Source: Afipia birgiae 34632 (lineage in GTDB: Bacteria; Pseudomonadota; Alphaproteobacteria; Rhizobiales; Xanthobacteraceae). Taken from it: 64,000 bases of DNA. How positions within the stretch are numbered: the stretch's first letter is position 1; each line of letters begins with the position of its first letter. A program made the position numbers and the translations under genes. This document shows, in pieces, positions 36,693 through 42,865 of the stretch. The notes under the pieces are model-generated. The model did no database searches. It was not told where the DNA came from and worked only from the letters and a program-made list of their open reading frames with translations. Location: positions 764,759-828,758 of the forward strand of contig NZ_HG326654.1 of NCBI RefSeq assembly GCF_000308295.2, read 5' to 3'.

Positions 36693-36727
36693 TTTCGAAG
36701 CGTATCTGGCGGCGATCGGCGCCTTGA

Positions 36728-36812
36728 TCAGACGACCAATCCCTGAATCGCCTTCACAGCACCGCTGTCGGGAAACACGGTTTCGGCGAGCACGCGGTCG
36801 CGCGTATCGAAC
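36728..36812 (-). pseudogene. Fragment of a second DUF1501 gene, C-terminus
   Basis: On the minus strand the fragment reads DTRDRVLAETVFPDSG, AVKAIQGLVV and stop. It aligns with the last 24 residues of the intact DUF1501 gene at 37416 (LGDRVLADAVFPDSGAVR, GVQGLVV), with several substitutions. It has no upstream part. It lies head-to-tail with the aldo/keto reductase fragment at 36813 across a precise join. Confidence 0.85.
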
Positions 36813-36929
36813 GTAATTGCCGGCGCATCCAGCACCGAACAGATCGAGCAGAACGCCAAGGCCATCAACTGGAAGCTGACGGCGGACGAGATGACGCAGA
36901 TCGACGGAATTACGAAGAGTTTGAGTTAA
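36813..36929 (+). pseudogene. Fragment of a second aldo/keto reductase gene, C-terminus
   Basis: On the plus strand this reads VIAGASSTEQIEQNAKAINW, KLTADEMTQIDGITKSLS and stop. It differs from the aldo/keto reductase tail at 35247 by only a few residues (S for A, T for A, G for A, SLS for G). The fragment starts abruptly after the DUF1501 fragment at 36812, so both are scars of one rearrangement. Confidence 0.9.
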
Positions 36930-36951
36930 GTTATGATTGAACCGCAGTGCA

Positions 36952-37001
36952 TCCCTCCCCTGAATGGGGAGGGTGGCTGACCGTAGGTCAGCCGGGTGGG
37001 G
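36952..37001. repeat. Two-hairpin repeat left of the DUF559 gene
   Basis: The order is CCCTCCCC TGAAT GGGGAGGG, then hairpin GGCTGACC GTA GGTCAGCC, then GGGTGGGG. The same element, inverted, lies at the other side of the DUF559 gene (37343-37395). Each half is a perfect or near-perfect stem. Confidence 0.88.
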
Positions 37002-37013
37002 TGATCGAGATCG

Positions 37014-37415
37014 ATGCAGAATGCGCGAGCCAGAGAACTCCGAAAGCGGTTGACGCCGCAAGAAGTGAAACTTTGGGTCAAGCTCCGCGATTTAAGGACG
37101 TTGGGTTATCACTTCCGCAGACAAGCACCAATTGGTCCCTTCATCGCCGACTTCGTTTGCTTCAAACACCATTTGATCATTGAAGCAGACGGCGGACAGC
37201 ACGGTATGAATCCGCATATTTTAAGAGACATGCGCCGCAATGATTTTTTGAGATCGCAAGGCTTTCGCGTTCTCAGATTCTGGAATTCTGACATCGATCA
37301 TTATCTTGATGGAGTTGTCGAGACGATTGTTGCTGAGCTAAAGCCCCCACCCCGACCGGCTGACGCCGGTCGACCCTCCCCACAAGGGGGAGGGATAAGA
37401 AAGCCAACCGTGTGA
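37014..37415 (+). CDS. DUF559 endonuclease-like protein flanked by repeats
   Basis: A 133-residue protein of the DUF559/COG2852 group, which has the Vsr/restriction-endonuclease fold. It begins MQNARARELRKRLTPQEVKLWVKLRD, then HFRRQAPIGPFIADFVCFKHHLIIEADGGQH with Asp and Glu at the PD-(D/E)XK-like positions (ADFVC and IEADGGQH), and ends NDFLRSQGFRVLRFWNSDI. From about residue 110 the protein is encoded by the flanking repeat (KPPPRPADAGRPSPQGGG). Its neighbours are inverted copies of a two-hairpin repeat. Many DUF559 genes lie in such surroundings. It could act in DNA repair, phage defence or mobilisation of the repeat; none is shown. Confidence 0.78.
   Translation: MQNARARELRKRLTPQEVKLWVKLRDLRTLGYHFRRQAPIGPFIADFVCFKHHLIIEADGGQHGMNPHILRDMRRNDFLRSQGFRVLRFWNSDIDHYLDGVVETIVAELKPPPRPADAGRPSPQGGGIRKPTV
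37343..37395. repeat. Two-hairpin repeat right of the DUF559 gene (inverse copy)
   Basis: Read on the minus strand it is CCCTCCCCC TTGT GGGGAGGG, then hairpin CGACCGGCG TCA GCCGGTCG, then GGGTGGGGG. It overlaps the 3' end of the DUF559 gene and encodes that protein's Pro/Gly-rich tail. Confidence 0.88.
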
Positions 37416-38663
37416 CTACACAACCAGCCCCTGCACCCCTCTAACAGCACCGCTGTCGGGAAACACCGCATCCGCCAGCACGCGGTCGCCGAGCCCGAGG
37501 TGATCGCGCAGCACGCCCTTGATGACGCCGCGCAGATCGGTGGTCGGCTTGAGATCGCGGCCTTCATAAAGACTGGCGGCTTTCAATCCCGGCCAATCCG
37601 AGATCACGCGTCCGCCGTTGACCGCACCACCCGCAAGCAACGCGACCGTGCCGGTGCCGTGGTCGGTGCCCTCGGTGCCGTTGATCCGCGCGGTGCGGCC
37701 GAACTCGGTGGCGACCACGATCACGGTATCGCGCCAGCGCTCGCCGAGGCCGCTCTCGAATTCCCCCAGCGCGCCGTCGAGGCCAGACAGCAATTGTGCC
37801 AGGCGGCCGACAGGCCCGCCTTCATTGGCGTGGGTGTCCCAGCCGTCGAATGCCAAGGCCGCGATGCGCGGCCCGTCATCGGCCGCCATCAACCGCGCTG
37901 CACCCTTGGCCGCAAGCCGCATCCCGGCCGCGCCGTTCATGCCGGACTTCGGCTTCATGCTATCGTCGCGCGCCGCGATCTTGTCGATCTGCAAGCCCTG
38001 CGACAACGCCGCTGCCAGTGCGGGATCACGATGGTTGTAGAGATTAACCAGCCGCATCGCGGTGTCGTCGGCAGCTTGCGGAATATAGGGCGGTGCCCAG
38101 CCGACCGTCGGAGCGGCGCCGCGCAGCACCAGCGGTGTGGTGGGCCCGACGGCGAGGCCGCTCATCACGCGCTCGCCGCGCGGCAGCGCTTCCAGGGCGC
38201 GGTTGAGCCAGCCGCTTTGCACGCGGCCCGGCCCGCCAAAGCCGCTTTCCAGCACATCCTGCCCGTCGAAATGCGAGCGCTCGCGATATGGCGTCGCCAC
38301 GGCATGGACGACGGCGGCCTTCTTGTCCTTATACATGCGCGAAAATTCCGGCATCGACGGATGCAGCGCGAAAAATGAATCGAGCGCGGTCGCCGCGTGC
38401 GCGCCGTCGAGCGACAGCGCGATCGATCCATGCAGCCCGGCGTAATCGGGATCGCCGACCGGTGCGACGGTGGCAAGACCGTCCAGCGCGCCGCGCAGGA
38501 TAATGGTGACAAAGCGCGGATCGCGGCCATCTTTCGCGCGCACGAATTTCGGCAGGTAGGCCCAGGCCGCAAAGGTCGCCGATCCGAGCAGCAATGCGCG
38601 CCGCGTCAACCCGCGCGCGGTATGGCTTTCGCAGCAATCGGCCGAAATGCTGGACATGCTCAT
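37416..38663 (-). CDS. DUF1501 secreted protein (Tat-exported)
   Basis: A 415-residue protein with a twin-arginine-like leader (RGLTRRALLLGSATFAAWAYLP), so it is probably folded in the cytosol and exported by Tat. The body belongs to DUF1501, a sulfatase-like/alkaline-phosphatase fold group: FVTIILRGALDGLATVAPVGDPDY, the conserved RSHFDGQDVLESG, GWDTHANEG and the C-terminal VVATEFGRTARINGTEGTDHGTGTVALL that carries metal-ligand residues. Its function is unknown. It overlaps by 4 bases (ATGA) the DUF1800 gene upstream, so the two are translationally coupled, as in many genomes. A copy of its last residues is found at 36728. Confidence 0.9.
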   Translation of the reverse strand: MSMSSISADCCESHTARGLTRRALLLGSATFAAWAYLPKFVRAKDGRDPRFVTIILRGALDGLATVAPVGDPDYAGLHGSIALSLDGAHAATALDSFFALHPSMPEFSRMYKDKKAAVVHAVATPYRERSHFDGQDVLESGFGGPGRVQSGWLNRALEALPRGERVMSGLAVGPTTPLVLRGAAPTVGWAPPYIPQAADDTAMRLVNLYNHRDPALAAALSQGLQIDKIAARDDSMKPKSGMNGAAGMRLAAKGAARLMAADDGPRIAALAFDGWDTHANEGGPVGRLAQLLSGLDGALGEFESGLGERWRDTVIVVATEFGRTARINGTEGTDHGTGTVALLAGGAVNGGRVISDWPGLKAASLYEGRDLKPTTDLRGVIKGVLRDHLGLGDRVLADAVFPDSGAVRGVQGLVV

Positions 38664-40195
38664 CTCCTCTGGAATTCCGGCGACATCAGCAGCAGCGCGA
38701 AGGCCTGCTGCCGCGACTCCGCGCGTTCAACAGTTTGCCGCGTCTCCACCGAGGCGGCCTCCCCCGCCACCACGTCAAGCAGCGCGCGCGGATCGATGCT
38801 GTCGGCAATGCGCGACGAAATCTGCGACGCGATATCGAGGCGAAGCTTCAAGCCTTCCGGCGCGGCCCAGGCCGCGTTCGTATCGGCAAATCCATTCGGG
38901 CCTGCGGGCGCCCACAACGGCTGGCCAAGCACATTGAGCCCGCCGAGATAGCGCTGCGGATCTTCGGGAATGCGGCCCATCATCCGCCCCGCAGCCACCA
39001 GATATTCATACGGCATCCGGATTTTGGTCATCGGCGCGCGCCATGCCTCGTCCGCATCGGCCAGCGCCAGCGTCATCGCGCGCAGATCGCCACCGGTCTT
39101 CTTGAACGTGCTTTCGAGCTTCGCCACCAGCGCGGGCGGCGGATCGTCAGCCACGAAGTGACGCACGAATTTCGTGGCGATGAACTTTGCCGTCGCCGGA
39201 TGCCGCGCGATATCGGCCAGCGCCGCCTCGCCCTGCGCGAGGCCGGTGTCTTCATAGACCTTGCCGAGCAGCTTTTGCGGCCCCGGCTCATGCGCATTGG
39301 CGAAGAAGGCGAAGGTGCCGGGTGGCGCGATCTTCCCGTCGCGCCCGGCGAAGGTCCAGCCGGTGATAATGCGCGCCAGCGAGGTCACGTCGTCCTGGGT
39401 GTAGCCGCCGTTCACGCCGAGCGTATGCAACTCCATGATCTCGCGCGCGAGGTTCTCGTTGAGACCTCGCTTGCGGTTCTGCCCGGCGCGTGACAGCGGA
39501 CCGAACGAGCGCTGGTTGTCGAGGAAGAACAGCATTGCCGGATGCTGCTCGACCGCGCGCAACATGTCGCTGAAATTGCCCAGCACATGCGGCCGGATCG
39601 CTTCGCGCTCGAACGCGCCGGACCACATCCGCGCCAGTTCGCCCTTGCTGGCGGAGGTGCAGAAATGATTCGACCAGAACGTCACCAGCCGTTCGACGAA
39701 GCCACTCTCTGCCATGGTGGCACGTTGCAGCCGCGCCAGCGCCTCGGCGCGGAATGTCTTCTGGATGATGTTGAGCGGCTTCGGCGGCTCCTTGCGCGGC
39801 GGCGTATTCGGCTGCATCGCATCGGGCGACGTCATCGACGTTGCAGCGTCGGGCTTCATCTCGAGCCCGGGCTCTGGCGCCAGTTCCTTCGGCAAGTCCT
39901 TCCGCATGCCCTTGGTTAGGTCGTCAGCAACAGCTGCCATCGCCTGCGCAGTTTTCGCGGCGGCTTCGCGCTGCTGCTTGATGTCGTGCTGATAGTCGAA
40001 CACGGCCTGCGCCAGCGCGGGGGATGGCTGCAAACCCGGCGCATCGAGCAGCGCGGCATTGGGCCGGCCCAGTTCCGCCTTGACGAATCCGCGCGGATCG
40101 GAGGCCGCACTGGAAAAATCGCTGGCTGCGCCGCCGCGCGCGCCAAACCCGAACCGGTTGAGTGCGATGTGAGCGCCCTGCGGGTCACGCGCCAT
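38660..40195 (-). CDS. DUF1800 protein, partner of the DUF1501 gene
   Basis: A 511-residue DUF1800 protein. The N-terminus (ARDPQGAHIALNRFGFGARGG) and the following helices are conserved. The body includes FWSNHFCTSASKGELARMWSG, EHQHPAM-like EQHPAMLFFLDNQRS, LNENLAREIMELHTLGVNGGYTQDDV and the C-terminal IPEDPQRYLGGLNVLGQPLW, all standard for the family. It has no clear signal peptide, and residues 100-145 are Pro/Lys-rich. Its function is unknown, but it is nearly always coupled to DUF1501, suggesting a joint extracytoplasmic process. Its stop overlaps the DUF1501 start. Confidence 0.9.
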   Translation of the reverse strand: MARDPQGAHIALNRFGFGARGGAASDFSSAASDPRGFVKAELGRPNAALLDAPGLQPSPALAQAVFDYQHDIKQQREAAAKTAQAMAAVADDLTKGMRKDLPKELAPEPGLEMKPDAATSMTSPDAMQPNTPPRKEPPKPLNIIQKTFRAEALARLQRATMAESGFVERLVTFWSNHFCTSASKGELARMWSGAFEREAIRPHVLGNFSDMLRAVEQHPAMLFFLDNQRSFGPLSRAGQNRKRGLNENLAREIMELHTLGVNGGYTQDDVTSLARIITGWTFAGRDGKIAPPGTFAFFANAHEPGPQKLLGKVYEDTGLAQGEAALADIARHPATAKFIATKFVRHFVADDPPPALVAKLESTFKKTGGDLRAMTLALADADEAWRAPMTKIRMPYEYLVAAGRMMGRIPEDPQRYLGGLNVLGQPLWAPAGPNGFADTNAAWAAPEGLKLRLDIASQISSRIADSIDPRALLDVVAGEAASVETRQTVERAESRQQAFALLLMSPEFQRR

Positions 40196-40303
40196 AGCTG
40201 GAACTCACGATTGATCTCGCCGACGGAGTAGCCGAATATGAATCGGGTGCGTAAATTATGCGCTTCCGGCGCATGAACGTCACATGAAGGATTCGACAAA
40301 ATC

Positions 40304-40522
40304 GTGAACGGCATTGTGACAAGGCCTCCAACAAATCCCGCAATGCAGCGCGCCCTGAGCTGCTCGCGTTGCGGAACGGCCTTCACTTGCGACCTGTCCG
40401 GGCATTGCTGGTGCATGAATGAGCCCGCCAAGCTGCCGATGCCTGCTGAGGGTGAGGATTGCCTGTGTCCGGCGTGCCTCCGGGCGGCGGCCGAGAAAAT
40501 CACAGCCGGCGAAACAAAGTAG
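40304..40522 (+). CDS. Cysteine-rich CWC-family small protein
   Basis: A 72-residue protein with the Cys pattern of the CWC family: CSRCGTAFTC, then GHCWCMNEP and, near the C-terminus, CLCPACLRAA. The paired Cys would bind zinc or another metal. The CWC family is known from proteobacteria without a described function. The start codon at 40304 precedes a short linker (MNGIVTRPPTNPAMQRALS). A palindromic repeat begins 3 bases after the stop. Confidence 0.85.
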   Translation: MNGIVTRPPTNPAMQRALSCSRCGTAFTCDLSGHCWCMNEPAKLPMPAEGEDCLCPACLRAAAEKITAGETK

Positions 40523-40525
40523 TCC

Positions 40526-40637
40526 GTCATCCTGAGGTGCGAGCCCGCTTGGGCGAGCCTCGAAGGATGACAGGACAGCACCGGCGGCCATCCTTCGAGG
40601 CGCGCAAGAAAAAGCGCGCACCTCAGGATGACGACAT
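40526..40637. repeat. Inverted CATCCTGAGGTGC repeat
   Basis: CGTCATCCTGAGGTGCGAGC with CTCGAAGGATG on the left mirrors CATCCTTCGAGGCGC and GCGCACCTCAGGATGACG on the right, around ACAGGACAGCACCGGCGGC. It follows directly the stop of the CWC gene and can form a long cruciform. It is the only clear copy of this family in the window. Confidence 0.85.
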
Positions 40638-40656
40638 TTCGCGCAGCAGACCTTCC

Positions 40657-41352
40657 CTACACCGCGTAGCCCGGCGAATTCCGCGCCATCCCGCCGAACG
40701 CATCGAGCAACTTCTCGCGCCAGGCGTAGATCGGATCGTCTTCTTTCAGCAACTTGAACGGGCTGATCGCACGCGCCCACTGGAACGGGCCGAACGCAAT
40801 ATAGTCGGCGTAGTTTGGCGACGCGCCGCCGAGCCAGGGCTGTGTCTTCAGCGTCAGCCGCATCGGGGTGAGGCTTTGGCGAAACACTTCGACGGCCTCG
40901 TCGCGATTGGCAGCCGCCTGCTCCAGCGTCTTGCCGAGACGCGCCTCACGGGTCTTGCGGAAATACGCCTGATCGGCCGGCCGCAAATGGCCGTGAATAT
41001 CGGCAGCGATCATCGGAAAGATGCCGCCAAGCACGACCGTATCGCCCCACCAGTTCAGCATCCGGCCCATGGCGCGTCCGCCCTCGCCGCCGAACAGCGA
41101 GGGACGATCGGGATAGGTGTCTTCCAGATAGTTCGCGATGGCCCACGAGTCGGCGACCGATGTCTCGCCATCAATGAACACCGGCACCTTGTTCGACTGA
41201 TGCGGCGCGATGGCGTCTCTTTCACTGAAGCGCCAGGGGATCGTTTCGGCCTTGATATCCTTGTGCGCCAGCGCCATGCGCGTGCGCCAGCAAAACGGGC
41301 TGAACACACGCTCGGTCTCAATCCCGCAGAGTTCGAAGAGTTTTCGTGTCAT
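40657..41352 (-). CDS. Glutathione S-transferase, LigE/beta-etherase-like
   Basis: A 231-residue GST. The thioredoxin-like domain reads KLFELCGIETERVFSPFCWRTRMALAHKDI, with the cis-Pro motif NKVPVFIDGETSVADSWAIANYLE. The sequence ERVFSPFCWRTRMALAHK is typical of the LigE/LigP group of beta-etherase GSTs. The C-terminal domain is helical and ends SPGYAV. LigE-type enzymes break lignin-dimer ether bonds, but most relatives have other, unknown substrates. It lies 66 bases from the GST at 41418, the two probably forming a local pair. Confidence 0.85.
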   Translation of the reverse strand: MTRKLFELCGIETERVFSPFCWRTRMALAHKDIKAETIPWRFSERDAIAPHQSNKVPVFIDGETSVADSWAIANYLEDTYPDRPSLFGGEGGRAMGRMLNWWGDTVVLGGIFPMIAADIHGHLRPADQAYFRKTREARLGKTLEQAAANRDEAVEVFRQSLTPMRLTLKTQPWLGGASPNYADYIAFGPFQWARAISPFKLLKEDDPIYAWREKLLDAFGGMARNSPGYAV

Positions 41353-41380
41353 CGCTCACCTTGCATCTTGCCTGCTTAGC

Positions 41381-41409
41381 TCCCTCTCCCCATAAACGGG
41401 GAGAGGTGA
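41381..41409. repeat. Short CCCTCTCCCC hairpin repeat
   Basis: TCCCTCTCCCCATAAACGGGGAGAGG forms a clean hairpin between the two GST genes and is nearly the same as the element at 9977-10002. It may end the upstream transcript. Confidence 0.6.
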
Positions 41410-41417
41410 ACGCCGTC

Positions 41418-42122
41418 TCAGCCCTTCACGACGGCGGCGGTCTGCCCGAACAGCACCTTCTTCTGCTCGCCGGTGAATGTCTTGCCCACATTCGAATTGA
41501 CCCTGGGTCCGAGTTCGTAGGCGCGCACCGTCGCGGGCTTTGCCCTGATGGTCTCGAACCAGCGCTTGAGATGCGGGAAGTCCTCAAGCTTCTGGCCCTG
41601 CCGCTCATACGGCACGATCCACGGATAGGCCGCCATGTCGGCGATGGAATAGTCGCCGGCGACGTACTCGCGATCCGCGAGACGCTTGTTCAGCACGCCA
41701 TAAAGCCGGTTGGTCTCGTTGATGTAGCGGTCGATCGCGTAAGGGAGTTTTTCCGGCGCGTAGACATTGAAGTGATGGTTCTGTCCGGCCATCGGGCCAA
41801 GGCCGCCCATCTGCCACATCAGCCACTGGATCACATCGAAGCGCTTGCGCAGATCGGACGGCATGAACTTGCCGGTCTTCTCCGCGAGATAGATCAGGAT
41901 CGCACCGGATTCGAAGATCTTCACCGGCGCGCCGCCGTCGGCCGGCGCCCGATCGATCATTGCGGGCATGCGGTTGTTCGGCGAGAACGCCAGAAATTCG
42001 GGTTTGAACTGGTCGCCGGCGCCGATGTTAACCGGATGAATCTTGTACGCGAGGCCGGTTTCTTCGAGGAACATCGTGATCTTGTGACCGTTCGGCGTCG
42101 GCCAGTAATAGAGATCGATCAT
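41418..42122 (-). CDS. Glutathione S-transferase, YfcG/YghU-like
   Basis: A 234-residue GST starting MIDLYYWPTPNGHKITMFLEE. That N-terminus, with PTPNGHKI, is the mark of the nu-class YfcG/YghU group, which reduces disulfide bonds of glutathione and binds two glutathione molecules. The domain boundary and helical C-terminus (QWLMWQMGGLGPMAGQNHHF, then YSIADMAAYPWIVPYERQGQ) fit the family. The ATG at 42122 has AGGA 9 bases upstream. Its actual role, such as hydroperoxide or disulfide reduction, is inferred from the family. Confidence 0.9.
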   Translation of the reverse strand: MIDLYYWPTPNGHKITMFLEETGLAYKIHPVNIGAGDQFKPEFLAFSPNNRMPAMIDRAPADGGAPVKIFESGAILIYLAEKTGKFMPSDLRKRFDVIQWLMWQMGGLGPMAGQNHHFNVYAPEKLPYAIDRYINETNRLYGVLNKRLADREYVAGDYSIADMAAYPWIVPYERQGQKLEDFPHLKRWFETIRAKPATVRAYELGPRVNSNVGKTFTGEQKKVLFGQTAAVVKG

Positions 42123-42363
42123 CTTGCTATCCTTGGAATGAGGAGCGTCAAGCAGGCAGCGCAAAGTCAATGCGATTGCATGAAATTTGCGCTTCGCGCC
42201 TGCGAAGTCAATGCCGCGCTGCGCATATCAAGTATATCTCATTGCTCCCAGCCCGTGCGCGTGAAACATTTTCGTCGCTTCACTCCAACCAAGAAACAGT
42301 CCCTCTCGCGTCCTGACGATAGAGTTCCGCCAAATCCAGACTCGGGGTCAAGAAAGGCCGACA

Positions 42364-42528
42364 ATGACAAAGGAATTCGCACGGCGTGATTTTCTGAAAC
42401 TCTCCACCGCAATGGGGCTGGCCGCGACCGGCGGCTTTTCCTGCGTCAGCATCGCCAGCGCGGCGCCGATCCAGGTGCCGACCATCGACAAGCTGTCGAT
42501 CCGGGTGCTGGTAGAGGCAGCACCGTGA
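42364..42528 (+). pseudogene. 5' fragment of a Tat-exported MBL-fold hydrolase gene
   Basis: The frame starts MTKEFARRDFLKLSTAMGL with a twin-arginine motif (RRDFLK) and a hydrophobic core, then IASAAPIQVPTIDKLSIRVLV and a stop after EAAP. I recognise this as the leader and first residues of an MBL-fold metallohydrolase whose catalytic part is missing. The rest has been replaced by a SCO1-like fragment in another frame. Confidence 0.65.
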
Positions 42529-42671
42529 ATGGCGTCGTTCGCGAAGGCCCGGCCTTCATCTATCTCGTCGACCGCGACGGAAAGTATCTCGGCTTCTTCC
42601 CACCGGGAACTGACGCGCCAAGACTTGTCGAGATGATCAGGCCGCATTTGAAGGGCGGCGCGGAGCGGTAA
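42528..42671 (+). pseudogene. 3' fragment of a SCO1/SenC-family gene
   Basis: This frame reads NGVVREGPAFIYLVDRDGKY, LGFFPPGTDAPRLVEMIRPH, LKGGAER and stop. It is the C-terminal end of a SCO1/SenC copper-chaperone protein, where a conserved His normally sits just upstream of the FIYLVDRDGKYLGFF strand. The N-terminal thioredoxin-like part with the CxxxC copper site is absent. It is joined to the MBL fragment with a shift of frame. Confidence 0.7.
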
Positions 42672-42714
42672 TCGCGCCGTGTCTTGCCACTACACTATCC
42701 ACTCGCTCAAAGAT

Positions 42715-42853
42715 CACCCCACCCGACCGGCCCAAGCTTGGGCCGGTCACCCTCCCCCATTCAGGGGAGGGACAAAAATGCGGCGTTCACAGAAGACCTG
42801 TCTTCTCCCTCCCCCTTGTGGGGAGGGTGGCGCGAAGCGCCGGGTGGGGGTGA
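42715..42853. repeat. Inverted pair of two-hairpin repeats, outward arrangement
   Basis: The left copy (about 42715-42772) starts CACCCCACCC, then hairpin GACCGGCCC AAGC TTGGGCCGGTC and CCCTCCCCCATTCAGGGGAGGG. The right copy (about 42805-42853) is CCCTCCCCCTTGTGGGGAGGG, then GGCGCGAAGCGCC and GGGTGGGGG. Here the GGGTGGGG ends face outward, the reverse of the arrangement at 4402-4545 and around DUF559. It lies between the SCO1 fragment and the alkylsulfatase stop. Confidence 0.87.
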
Positions 42854-42865
42854 TCCGCCTGCGTC

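Noticed and set aside
40459-41379. 306-codon plus-strand frame through a repeat and over a GST gene
   Set aside because: It starts in the CWC gene, reads through the 40526-40637 palindrome and is antisense to the LigE-like GST, so it is not a gene.
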